A stretch of 64,000 nucleotides of DNA, from assembly GCA_029204225.1 (NCBI GenBank), contig CM055092.1, positions 43,199,863 through 43,263,862 on the forward strand. Reading direction: 5' to 3'. The stretch is from Diphasiastrum complanatum. Its lineage: Eukaryota; Streptophyta; Lycopodiopsida; Lycopodiales; Lycopodiaceae. Positions 45,941 through 57,379 of this stretch are shown piece by piece. The translations under genes and the position numbers were made by a program. Every line of letters begins with the position of its first letter. Within the stretch, counting starts at the first letter, position 1. Under the pieces are notes generated by a model that saw only the letters and a list, made by a program, of their open reading frames with translations, ran no database searches and was not told where the DNA came from.

Positions 45941-47191
45941 TTTGGCTATGCAAATTAATAGCTGTCAATTTAAAGGAATGCTAATGAAAGTCAGTCTATA
46001 CCACAATTACAGCTCAAGCTCCATTGGGTATGGAGTCGAAAATAAGGTATTCATACCACATGCTCTTTCAATGGGAAATAGCAAGGCAAATTTCTAACGG
46101 TCAACAGGCAACTTTTAGGTAGCCTAGGGAACTTTGAAATGGACAAGAACCATTCCACTATAGAAAGCCGTGGCTTTCAGAAAGCTGAATGGGCTATTAG
46201 GATTTCTCTTAATCAATAGGCTTTTACCTCGTTCATTAGAAGTTCTTAATAGTTTAATGTGACATGATAGGCTTTGTAAATGTCAGGCGTTTAACTCATC
46301 AAACAAATACTAAACCTGGAGCAAATGGTTAGTTCCCGAATCTTGAATAGTTATGTTGATGCTGTTTGTAGGAAGAAATAGCAAAGTTTTGGAATAGGCC
46401 ACAAGTCAAGTAAGAAGCAAATACATAGACAGTGTAAGGGCCTCGGGTGATTAGAAAGGGCCTAAAGAAGGCAACGAGCTGGTTGCAAACTAGGTGCTAG
46501 CCAGGCAGAGAAGGAAGGAAGCGCACTTAGCAGGGCGCAGATAAACAAGGTGGCTAGGCAAGGGGAGTGTAGATCGGATAGAGGGGAGCCGCAGACAGAG
46601 AGCGAAAGAAGGCCACACCAAATCTGCAGGTAAAGGTGATGGAGTGGGCACGACCCACAGTAGGCAATGTGATGGTCAGCAAGTCGTGGACAGGTAGAGA
46701 GGGATTGGGCGGGCAGACAGGGCTTTACATTGCACACAGGCAGGGATAAGGCCGTTCACAAGGTAGGGTGCAGGCTACAGGGCAACTCGCAGGTAGAGGG
46801 AGGGCGTGGCCAGGCAGGGAACATATGTGAAACAGGCTCCCAAAACCAGCGATGGACAGGTCCTAATGTAGATTACCAAGCAATTATGGTCAGGGTATTG
46901 TGATGATCGGCAATTGAGCTCAACTAGGCATTTAGAAATGGTCGCTGGCTGGGCTGTGGGCAGCAAGGCCGACAGATTATGGGTCGTTGGCAAGCAAACG
47001 GGTCATAGCAGATCCGTAGGTAGAGTAAGGGTAATGCAAGCTGTCCACACAGGGTTATCACATGCAGAAAGATGGAGCATAAGGCACGCAGGTAGGCAGA
47101 TTTCGGGATTCTAAAACCAACAGGGTGTATAATTTCCCTCTAGAGATCCATGTCTAGGGAATGAGACTTTGGGATTTGAATGCCTCACTGA
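45941..47191. other. Central region between the inverted arms
   Basis: Unique spacer. The part at 46440-47110 is unusually G-rich on the plus strand, with repeated short motifs of the CAGGTAGAG/GGCAGG type (for example near 46626, 46690, 46726, 46790 and 46813). No convincing coding region. Confidence 0.6.
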
Positions 47192-47936
47192 GTAACAAAA
47201 AGCAGGCTAGTTAGAATGGCCTGTGGTCCTCTGATCTTCAACAAATGAAAAGTTTGATGTAGACAATGGTAGAGATGCGTAGGTGAGTAGGATGGCTTGC
47301 AAACTGCAATACTGAAAAGGCTTCCAAATGGATTGTAGAGCCAGCGATGGACAAGAGAATTCTTCTCAAGTAGTAAATCTATGTCACTTCCACAATGCTT
47401 GCAAGCTATTCAGATTCAAACACACACAGAATAACTATACTACTATCAAGTGGATTACAAACAAAGAGCAATCTTGGATTACAAACAAAGAGCAATCTTC
47501 TAGACTCAAATCCCTACCAATGAGGCAACAAAGTTATCACACTTTTGCAAGCCCCAGACACAAGATTAATGACAGCACTCTACAAGATTAATACCAGGGC
47601 AATCTACACCATTCCAAGATCTGCAACCACAGGGTTAGAGGCAGCAAAAGATAACACCAAATCTGATCCAACAAAAGAAATGATGATAACACAGTGCTAG
47701 AGATTAAAGCAGTGAATCAATAGCAATGAAATATAAGCAGTTTGCAACAAAGACGAAACATAGAAGTTAGGGTAGATGGCACCAGGGAGATCAGCCTCTT
47801 CTCCTTTCCTCCTCCTTGACTCTATGGAATCAAACAACATGATAAGGGTAGAGGAGATGAGATACAACAAATAGACAAGGTCTGAAGTGGGAGGCACCAA
47901 GCACAATGCTTCTAATCCTTCCCTCCTTCTCCACAA

Positions 47937-47998
<62 letters not shown>

Positions 47999-48454
47999 AG
48001 AAGATGAATGTTACGTAGAGGTTGGCCCCTTCTAATGCTAGAGTGGCCTCTTTTAATGCTAGAGAGGGCTGAAACCCAAAGAGGTGCACCTTTTCGTGAA
48101 TGGGCACCAATAAGGGCTTTTTGCAGTTGGGCCCAAACTTAAGGGCAGAGCTCCAAATTTGGTTTTAAATCACTAAAGTGGCCTTCGATGAATAAAGTTG
48201 CCATTTAATTGGTTTTTAAGACGAATTGGCATTTCCTAGCCCCGACAAACCCGGGAACTAGGGGCATAAGCCTCTTAAATAAATATAGGTCCAGCATAAA
48301 TTAATAAATAAATAGAGTTTCAATAACAGTGCAACCAGCCATAATGGGTTATTTACGTGTCAATTTTAAGCAGTTCCGCATCGGCGTAATACCATGCGAC
48401 GCTGATTTTACTTCAAAAACAACCTGAAAAAGAGGTCTTTTTCCCCTCAAACAA
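47192..48454 (-). repeat. Right arm of the long inverted repeat
   Basis: Inverted copy of 44693-45940 with small indels, including a short duplication of TGGATTACAAACAAAGAGCA near 47451-47495 and an extra copy of the CTTCTAATGCTAGAG block near 48025-48065. Confidence 0.85.
47942..47996. repeat. (CT)n microsatellite in the right arm
   Basis: 55 bp of pure CT, the mirrored equivalent of 45128-45216. Confidence 0.95.
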
Positions 48455-48586
48455 TGCTATCACAATGTAATATGAGGAATGAAGTCTTGGGAAAGCATCC
48501 TATGCTTTTTGGCTCTATTTACATGGCCATCTTGCCAATACAATGCTTGTGACCAAAACTGATCAAGCTAGAATTGTGAAATTTTA
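48455..48586 (-). repeat. Copia C 5' LTR, second part
   Basis: Continues the LTR after the inverted-repeat element: TGCTATCACAATG through GTGAAATTTTA, matching 32945-33088. Confidence 0.85.
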
Positions 48587-50160
48587 ATAGAAGGCTTATC
48601 GAAACTGTATTGAATATCATCTTCATATACAAAAGACTTTGAAATACTATTCGGAAGTAATCTATTTATACAAAGTTCTATTGAATTCCTTCTAAACTAG
48701 AAAACTCCTTCCACATTTATAAACTAGGGATACTTCCTAAATAAAAAAGTGATAACAATCTAAATTAGAACAATAAAAAATTTTAATGCAATCAATTCAC
48801 TTAGATCTACTAAAATGACAAATGAAATTACGATCACTTGGGTATGGTCTTTAAATTTTATTTTAAGATGATGTATATGGGTTTCGTTAGGTTCTCAAAC
48901 TTTCATCGCTCTTCTACCAAAAGTTTAGATCAACTGGAGATCTATCACATTAGTCAATCTGAAGAATAATTGTCATATCTCTAATTTTATGAATATGGTT
49001 TATTATTTTTAATATATCGAAAAAAATGATTAAAGAAATAAGAATGACTTACAAGAGTCACGGGAGCCTTGTCTAGAAAAGTTTTTATTGTGTCATCCTT
49101 GCAGAGTTGAATCTTATTCATGGAAACATCCAACATGTAGGTACATGTAGCCTTGTCAACTTCTTTAACAAGAACTTGGCAAGCCCCCTCTTCTTTTTAA
49201 GTTGATCAAGAGAAATTCTACCCTCCACTTTAAACTAAGTATTGAGTTATTCAGTTTTTTGTGAAACCTAGAGAAACAGCTCTATGAATATGATGTTATT
49301 AATGTCTCTTGTAAAATAGTACATGTGTTTTATTTTGTGTTTTGCTTTTCTCTTCTAATTTTCCACCAAACTTAAAATTACCTTCTAAGAATTTGAGACT
49401 TTAAACCTTGACAAGAAAAAACACTAAAAATATTGAAAAAATCACTGTCAATTAATTAAAATAATCTTAAAAATGCCTTGTAACCTAAGTAAACTCAACA
49501 AAGCTAATAAAAATGACAATACTTAACACTCAAAATTCATTAATATTTTTAGAAGAAATTTGATGAGCTTTATTACATTTGCTCTTCAAAACATAGGGTT
49601 TCATTGCAATTTTTGATATTGGGAGACATGGGCATTCTCAATCTTCACACAAAATAGATAGTTCTCAATCAATGCCAATAACCATTGGTGTCACATCGTC
49701 AATTTATAAATCAAAGATTGAATAACAAGAGAAATACATCAGGAACTTTCAATTCAAACCACTATTGACTAATCTTTAAAAGCAATTGCTTACGAGACCT
49801 GAGATTTGAAAGGTACAAATTATCATTTGATGTTCATCCTCTTACTTACAAAAAATGAGTTTCAAAAAAAATCAAAGAGTTGCATTTTAATTTCTTCCTA
49901 TGGAGCAAGGATGAATATAATTATTATCTATGTGCAATTGTGAAGCCTAATCAAGATTGTTATTTGTATTTCTTGAATACAATAAAACTATGCTAGCAGG
50001 CTTACATAGTTATTCGTGCAACAAAAAAGTCTAGACTTTAAAAAATGCATGCAATTGCAAAAAGATTTGACATCACAAGATTCATCTCAAAGATGCATCA
50101 TCAAGAGTATCTGGCGAATCATCATGAGTCTGATGCACTTTAGCTGCAGACAGACATACA
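48587..50160. other. AT-rich stretch with one exon-like segment
   Basis: No complete gene. The only segment with protein-like content is 49053-49200 on the minus strand (separate entry). The rest is AT-rich with no recognised element. Confidence 0.5.
49053..49200 (-). pseudogene. Orphan exon-like segment of unknown gene
   Basis: The minus strand reads 48 or so open codons, including QVLVKEVDKATCTYMLDVSM and NKIQLCKDDTIKTFLDKAPV, then TL followed exactly by a GTAAGTC donor-like site at 49052. Preceding bases give EGRISLDQLKK in another frame. The composition is unlike the surrounding AT-rich DNA and unlike the retroelement domains here. I do not recognise the family. It could be a stranded exon of a decayed or transposon-captured gene, or chance. 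Confidence 0.4.
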
Positions 50161-51514
50161 TTTAAGTGATACATATTGCTTTTTCTTCTACCTTGAGTGA
50201 TCAAAGTACTGGTACTTGATCAATCATTGTTGCATGCTTCGTCTAAGAACGTTACACGCATCGTTGCATCAGCTATTCTTGCCACTGATAGCAAGTCCTG
50301 TTGTATTGTAGGCACGAACAGAACATCTTCAAGTCGTCTGTCTCTGTCGTTTGTGTTGAGGCACAGTGAACCAATACCATTCACTTGATGTTTTGATCCA
50401 TCTTCAAGAACGATAAATTTTGATGGATCTGCACTTCAGAAATCAGACAAGATTCGTCTTGATGTAACAAATTGTGAGGTAGCTCCTGAATCAAGGATTA
50501 CCTCATGTGTGTCAAGTGTTGACACTGCACACATGTCTACACAGATGTAGGTGGTCAAATTACTATGATTCAATCTTTCTTCGCCCAAACTATTATTGTT
50601 CTCCTGTCTGCTTTGAGCTTATTTGTTTCTTGGGTTCAGGCGGCAGTCCATGGCTGCATGACCCTTTTTGTGAAAGTGGATGCACTCAATTTTTGGATTA
50701 ATCCAACACGAATCGATAGTATGTCCTTCGCGTTTGCATCTCATGCATGTCTTCTTGTCTCTACTTTGCTATTTTGACCTTTCTTTATTCTTCCATTTGC
50801 TTTTGCTGGTTTCTTCTGCTTGCTCATCATGATCCTGCTTTCGATATGACTCCCTCTTAGGCTTGAATTGTCTCTTTTCTTCTCCTTGTTGTTGTAGAGA
50901 GCTTGGTCAGAAGCATCCTTGTGATCAAGGTGCTCTTGAGCCTCAACTTCTTCTCAAATATCGACAATTGCCTTTTCGAGTGTCATTGTAGGATCCTTTG
51001 CTAGCTGTGTTCTGGTTGTCTAGAAGGATCTTGGTAAGGCTCTCAATAGGTAAATGAGTTGTTTCTCTGCTAACACTGCATTTTCTGCTCCAGAATTGTG
51101 TAGTAAAAAGAATAGATCCTTCATCTTCCTAATAAAGGAAGTGAGGTCTTTGCCATCCCATTGCAGCTTTGTCAACTGATCTTCAAGCATCATTATCTGA
51201 TTGCGTGATTTCGTTTGATATCTTGTGAGTAGAATATTCCACATCTCTTTTGCTTTAGAAAGTGTAGTCAGGTCAAGGGTCAGGCTATCTTCGATGGATG
51301 ATGATAACAAGGCTACTACCTTGTCATTTTTCTCCCTCCATTCGCATAGCTCCTTGCCTGTTGTTGTAGGCATCTCCTCGGTGCCATCTACCCAGGGGAA
51401 TAATCCTTCTCCCTTTAGTATCAACGAGGTCTTAACCTTCCATGCTAGGAAGTTAGATCCTAATGAATCTAGGACTGTACAAATCTTGGATTGTATGCTG
51501 GTTATTGAAGCCAT
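50161..51514 (-). pseudogene. Copia D Gag, zinc knuckle and protease
   Basis: Gag starts at ATG 51514 (MASITSIQSKICTVLDSLGS) and stays open for 164 codons to 51020 (WKVKTSLILKGEGLFPWVDG, LQWDGKDLTSFIRKMKDLFF). Then follow a degenerate knuckle (KGHAAMDCRLNPRNK) and a protease with VILDSGATSQFVTS near 50480 and FVPTIQQDLLSVARIADAT. The element is cut off near 50160. It is closely related to copia A. Confidence 0.88.
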
Positions 51515-51615
51515 TGCTCCTGAATTTGTGTTCTCACTTGTTAATGGTTCTTTGTTTGAATGTTTAGCCTCTTGGATCTAATAGCTTTTTGGCTATGTCA
51601 GACTATGACAAGGTG

Positions 51616-51627
51616 GCTCAGATACCA
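51616..51627 (-). other. Copia D primer binding site
   Basis: The minus strand reads TGGTATCTGAGC, one mismatch from the methionine-type site, one base from the LTR. Confidence 0.87.
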
Positions 51628-51628
51628 T

Positions 51629-52740
51629 TGATGGAAGTGTGCAAATTTAAAATTCCATTATTCTGGTAACGAACTTATAGGAGTCTCTCAAACGATTTGC
51701 GAACATTTCGCGAAACTGTTCTGATCACAAATAATTTCTGCTCGAAAAGAATTTGCGATCCAGTCAAGCTTTGCAACAAAACGAAATGAAACAAAACTAG
51801 ACAAAAAAGAAGAATTCACGATAAGATCAATTAGGCTCTATAACGAAACGAAATGAAACTAGATGAAACGCAGCGAAGCGAAACGAAACTTAAATGAGTT
51901 CTGAAATTGATTTATGCTTAAAGCCAAGTGATCGCAAAGCGAAACACACAGCGAAAATATTTGCGAGTAAAATCAGTTCGTGTGGAATTCAGATATGATT
52001 GCTGGTCAAGACTGGCTATATCATTCCTACAATCCTCCAGAATGTAGGCAGACACTGCTGATCTACGTTATAGATTATTATAGCATTCAACAAAATCAAA
52101 CCAATGTGCGAAATTGAATAAACAAGTGAATCAGATACATGAATAGTAGCAGACAAATAGTCATTCGAGATCATACAATCATTCAGAATAATATGTGCAT
52201 AACAGCTACAATATTATCTATTGATCTTATGATTTCAAGCACTGTGCGACAGATCCACACAGTGTATTGGCGTGAGAGAAATACAATTCTCTCACGAATA
52301 GTGTCTCGCTTACTAGCGGACTTCTGGATCTGCTGATTCTCTTACAAAATTGTCTCGCTCATAGGCAGACATGTATTCTGAATATTTTCATCTTTTTGTA
52401 TTATATGGATCAAACAGAAAGTATATAGTTCACGAACTTTTTTGTGTCGCGTCGTGTAACTTTCAGATCAGAAAGATTAAATATCTACAACTAATCATGG
52501 ATTACAAGAGTGGCAGATTAGCCACGTTCTAGAGTACTTCTACTGATGTCACGATATCTGATCAAATACTTGTACCCCATGTTACTTGGCTGATCTTCTT
52601 GGTCCTTTGTGGAGCAAGAATGATTTTGTGTCGCAGAACAATTTTGTGTCGTGTGTCGCGGAATTGTTCGCAAACATTTTTGTTTCATGTGTCTTTTCTG
52701 TCAAAATCAGGGTGGAAAGCTAGCAAGGCTTTGGCAATAG
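51629..52740 (-). repeat. Copia D 5' LTR (outer end uncertain)
   Basis: Begins TGATGGAAGTGTGC on the plus strand right after the primer site. Rich in CGAAACGAAA-type short repeats (51740-51960) and TGTGTCGCG motifs (52440-52690). There is no partner copy in the window, so the outer end is a guess. Resembles copia E's LTR in motif content. Confidence 0.65.
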
Positions 52741-53830
52741 AAATATTTTGATTCTTCATATTTGATCCTAAGCCAATTAGGGCGGATAGAGCCATAAATG
52801 AGCTCACAGACAAGGTTTACAATGGTTTACAATTAGGTAGAATGCCACAAAACGCAAGATTCATGCTACAAATAAGAGTGCTTAAAATCTAAACCCTAAA
52901 ATCTACAAAGAACATAACGTTAAATCAAACTCTTCTATCTATATTTTTCTTGCTCTCTCTATCTCTCACACACATTGTTCTCTTCCTCTCTCACTCTCTC
53001 ATGACCATAAATCACTAAGACACATATTTCTGTTTAACTACACAAAATATACAATACGAAGAAGATAATATTGCCCATTGCTCAGCTTGTTAAGATCTGC
53101 AGCTGACTTTTTTGTGGTCTTCTAGCTTTCCAAGCATTCATTTTCAGCAGGTATTAGGGCGCATTTGGCGACAAGCTAGTTGTTGGTAGAGGCTACCTTG
53201 AGAAGTACTTCCCATCGTATTTAGAATAATAGGGTGTACCATACCGACTGCAACTACCTGAAAAAGATCTCTCACTTGGCAGCAGAGGAGCAACAGTAGA
53301 GCTTTCAAAACAATTCCTATTGCTGGTCTTTCAGAGTTTTGGTGAGCATTTTTGTTTAGGCAAGTTCTTCAGAATCTATTGCAAAAGGTTTACAACGGCA
53401 GACGGCTCCATCGAGGTTAACAACTTTCCGTGTGAAGAAAAATCAAAAAAATATAAAAAAGATCTCAGTTCAGTTGGTAAGGTGGTCCATCATAGGGATC
53501 CCTTTGTACAATTGTTTTCAAGGCTTCGGACCTCTCTTGCATTTGTCCTCTTAGTAACAAGCGACCTGCTTCCTCTGTCTCTCCTCCTCAAGAATCCCCT
53601 CCATCAGGCTGTGCTTTTTGTTGATGGTTCCTTGCTTGCCTCAACACCATATGTTCCTCCTTTGGCTAGCTCTTCCCTTTGGCACTGCTGCCCCTTCGCT
53701 TGGTTGTGAATCTCCTTCAACCCTTGTTGCATTGCCTTCTCAACCTCCTGAACGAGTTCCTTGCCATGCTTGTAGTCATTTCTTCTCTCCTAGATGAGGT
53801 CTTGTCCATCACCAGCGTTCTTGTCCTGCG
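52741..53830. other. Unassigned stretch
   Basis: CT-rich patches near 52940-53010. The open frames 53320-53709 and 53679-53867 have no recognisable domain. They could be the 5' part of the non-LTR element that follows. Confidence 0.4.
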
Positions 53831-54896
53831 GTGCTTCAGTCGTCTCAAGATCGTCCTCCTCTTTTAGCACCTCATTCGCCCTCTGCTTCAGCTTGGTCTT
53901 GGATTCCTTCCCTTGACGTCCTCCACACTTTTCACTTTGGCTTCCCTCATCCAAGGCTCTACTTTCGTATTTCCCTCACTCTTCGTCGTGAAAATCAACT
54001 TGCTACACATCTTTCTCTTGATCGCTTGGCTATTGACCCCTTTGATGTTGCGGCTTGGAATCTGTTTTTTCTTTTTTCACTTTTGGTGTCTAGTCCTCCC
54101 TCCGGGGGTGGGGATGCTAGTCATAGAGAAACTCGTGCATGCCTTTGTCGCTGTCTATCGGGAGACTGGAAAACGCTTCATGATGAACACTTTTCCCATT
54201 GTCAGACACTTGTTTCTCGCAACTCACATGACTCTCAGTCTCAAGGTGCCCCACCTCTCTACGCCGCCTTCATCGCACCCTACATCTCGAGCAAGTTGGT
54301 GAGGATTCTCATGCATCTCAAGCTTTAGCTCCTCTCATGCCCGCTCGCTCTTCTGCTGATACTGTTGTTGCTTTTCAAGCTCTTCACCCTACTTCTAAAG
54401 GTGTTCTTCCCTTGTTTATGGAGGACTTTGTGCCTGATGTTGACTTGGTACTTGATCGTGATTCTTTCTCTCGTGCCTTCCATCCTAGTCCTCGTCTTGC
54501 TATTGGTGGTCTCTCCGGTTTGATCTATGAACACTATGCGATTTATTTTCGCCTGAGGACTCTACTAGTGGCTTTGTTCAACTCTTTCAGGTCTGCTATT
54601 TTATCACCTCTAGTCACATTCCTTCTTCTGCTGCACGTCTTTTGCCTGTGTCTCATTTGATCTCCATGACTAAAGCCTCAGGTGGCATCTGTCGTATCGA
54701 TGTTGGCAAAGTCTTCCTCCGTCTTATAAGTCGCTCTATCTGTTTTCAGTTACACAGTTTTGCCTATTTTCTCTCCCCTCATCAGTTTGGCGTCTCTACT
54801 CCTAGCGGCTATGAAGTTGTCATTCATGGTTTGCGTGCCACACTTGATCTCCATCCTGACTGGGTTGTTCTCCAAGTGGATGTTTCCAATGCTTAA
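53831..54896 (+). pseudogene. Non-LTR type reverse-transcriptase remnant, 5' part
   Basis: The motif series is LFMEDFVPDVDLVLDRDSFS, SPRLAIGGLSGLIYEH, SHLISMTKASGGI, VGKVFLRLISRSICFQLHSF, SPHQFGVSTPSGYEVVIHGL and DLHPDWVVLQVDVSNA. It matches the fingers and first palm block of LINE-like plant reverse transcriptases. It ends in a stop just after the first catalytic Asp block. YxDD and the rest are missing, and frames shift near 54330 and 54640. Confidence 0.7.
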
Positions 54897-56312
54897 ATTT
54901 TGTTTTCTAGCTGCGGGGCTGGTGGTGAGTTGCTTACCTTATCCCATTTGTGCGGTTGTTCTATGCTATTGAGACTCCCCTCTTGGGACTCATGAGCATT
55001 GAGAATTCATGGACTCATGGTTCACCTCACATGGTCCATGGACCAAAATCTAGTATAGCAACTTATTCCTTACATTACTTATTAGTCTTAAAGATTGTAG
55101 GCTAAAATCTATATATTTGTTAAATTTGTAAGACAAAAATCTCTCTTTCAAATCTTGATAGGCTTTTCACCTATAAGTGACACAAATATGAAAACCTACA
55201 AAAATAAGATTCTTAGGTGAATTTCAAACATAATAAGTTTCTGCACATGGGTTATGAGTTTTAGCAAATTATGAATTATGGATTACATATTACATGGATT
55301 ATGATGAATTTCAAATATTTTAGACTTTTGCAATGGATCATGGGGAAAAATATGAGAAGAAAGAGCATGAGAGGAATATTGTTTGAAAGTGGATAAAGGT
55401 ACAAAGATATGTGTGCTTGGTTCTAATATTTTTACTAGGACTGTAAAAATCAAAACAAGTGGCTTAGAGCTAGAGACCAAATTCACAAATAAGGATATAT
55501 GATAGATTATGGAAATCATTTAATTTGATAATTGTCTTGTCTTATCATTTTGTATGCTACTTATTCACCAATTCGTGATACTTCTTCCAATTCCACCCTC
55601 TTGCCCATCTCGCTCGTTCTCTGAACTAAATTTGACACTCAAATCTGAAAAAAATAATATAAAAAAGACTAAAGATTTTACCAAGATTTTAAGGACAGTA
55701 TTACTATGAAAAAAATGCACTATGGAATTGAGGATATGAGAATGTTCTATTTTCACACAATGCAAAATACTTGAAAAGGCTTGTTTTATAACTACTGGTA
55801 GCAAATAATTTGAGTTGCAAGCATATCATTGGATAAGCTTGTCACTTTCTACGTATGGCAATTGGTGGTTTCTTTGCCAAAAGTTTGAGCTTTATTATGA
55901 ATGTTAACCAAGAGAACCATCTTTTCTTCTTGACATCATTACACATAATTGATACATACTTTTTAATATCTAAAGCAAGTGCCACACGTGCCAAATGTGG
56001 AAACACCACCTATCATAAGGCATTCAATCTTTAAAGGAATCTTATCAAAACAACCAAAAGATTATATTTTTGAATTTATGCATGTGAAATGTACATAAAA
56101 TATGAAAGTCCATCCCTTGGCATGACTCTTTATTCAAATGAGAACCTATTGTATCTTAAGCAACCTCAATTTTAATGTGCTTCTTCGACATTTGTACAAG
56201 AAAGTGCTTGTCAATCTTTTCCCACAACCATTGTAAATATACTAATATGTTTTTTTTCTATAAAGATTCATTTTTGACAACCACAACAATATTGTATAAA
56301 AAATATATTGTA

Positions 56313-56316
<4 letters not shown>
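54897..56316. other. AT-rich stretch without recognised gene
   Basis: No gene, LTR or repeat family recognised. Confidence 0.5.
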
Positions 56317-56402
<86 letters not shown>

Positions 56403-56440
56403 TGTGTGTGTGTGTGTCTGTGTGTGTGTGTGTGTGTGTG
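56317..56440. repeat. (TG)n microsatellite
   Basis: About 124 bp of TG with two TCTG interruptions near 56401 and 56417. Directly adjoins an LTR at 56446. Val-Cys or Thr-His frames across it are artefacts. Confidence 0.95.
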
Positions 56441-56445
56441 TATAT

Positions 56446-57364
56446 TGTTGTAAAGCTGACTCGGGTGCACCCAGTGTGCCCTGTAAGACTCTAACGAGTG
56501 ACGCTCCCTAAGGTCCTGGAGCAAGTTAGAACATCAAGGACTGAGCCTCCGACCTGTGGTGAGCCAGTCAAGTAGTCACAAATCACGAGCTAGCTCTGGA
56601 GCTCGAGTCATGGCCTAGCCGGTAAGCAAGTTGATTCTGCCGCCGGGTTGGCTCCCGGGACCCATGTTTGGGAGCCAGACTGATTCTGCCAGGCTTGCCA
56701 GGCTTAATCAGCAAAATAAAAACTAAGTCCTAATAAGCGTGCTTTACCAAAAAGCACTATATTCCAAAACAGAGGGAGTGCACCGAATCACACCAGAACT
56801 ATAGGGGGAGTCCGGCATACAGAAACTTGGGCACCCCACTAGCGCCAGGAATCCAATCGCCAGGTCTCAGCTCCCTCTACCAGCACGAGCCAGGCACAAT
56901 GCCCAGCACGTGTTCGTGGCCCCAAGACCAGTCGGTCTATGTATGAATGTAACCTCTTCCAAATTTAATAAAGTTGATCCTTGGGGATGATTACCATTTC
57001 GTTTTCGCCTCCGGAACTGGTCCAATTGGAAGGACCCTTACTACAACCTTTTTGCGTCGTCGACGCCTAAGGGTCCACGTCACCGACGTGTGGCTCGCCG
57101 CTATGCCATTTGGTTAGTTTGGCGACCACTATGCCTTGAGTTTCATGTGTCGCTTGTCTTTGCCTTTGGTTACCTTTTGGGGACGGATTTTGAGTTGGCT
57201 TTTGGGTTGGTTGGGATTCCGGTTTTCTTAAAATCTGAATGGTTAAGCTTGTTACGTTTCTAAATTGGCTTTTACGTAAGTGCATGATGGATGAATGTTA
57301 TACTTAAGCGCGTGTTGGGAAAACCGCTCAAGTCTCAGCGCCCCTTTGAGGCGTCGGCGCTACA
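56446..57364 (+). repeat. LTR of retroelement G
   Basis: About 919 bp, TGTTGTAAAGCTGACT...GGCGCTACA. More GC-rich than its surroundings. AATAAA polyadenylation-type signal near 56969. Followed two bases later by a primer binding site, which fixes it as a plus-strand 5' LTR. No partner LTR in the window. Confidence 0.8.
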
Positions 57365-57366
57365 TG

Positions 57367-57379
57367 TGGTATCAGAGCC
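57367..57379 (+). other. Element G primer binding site
   Basis: TGGTATCAGAGCC, a perfect methionine-type site. Confidence 0.9.

Larger units (their letters stand above)
44693..48454. mobile_element. 3.76-kb element with inverted-repeat arms of about 1.25 kb
   Basis: The left arm (44693-45940) and right arm (47192-48454) are inverted copies for nearly their whole length: ends TTGTTTGCGGG versus TTGTTTGAGGGG, matching blocks with (GA)n/(CT)n, inner ends CTAGCCTGC. The central 1.25 kb is unique. It interrupts copia C's LTR. Left flank GATTCTT and right flank AATGCTAT resemble a decayed 8-bp duplication of GATGCTAT, the target sequence seen in the intact LTR near 32943. There is no transposase. 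It is best described as a foldback or Mutator-like non-autonomous element; the class is inferred. Confidence 0.82.
32498..48586 (-). mobile_element. Copia element C, host of a multi-layer nest
   Basis: Minus-strand copia with 3' LTR 32498-33088, coding remnants 33089-33226 and 42429-44190, and 5' LTR 44191-44692 plus 48455-48586. Its RNase H was split by gypsy B (33227-42423) and its 5' LTR by the long-inverted-repeat element (44693-48454). The coding part is internally deleted: gag, protease and the RT palm are gone. No clear target duplication was found. Confidence 0.85.

Noticed and set aside
56175-56524. Val-Cys and Thr-His repeat open frames
   Set aside because: Artefacts of the TG microsatellite.
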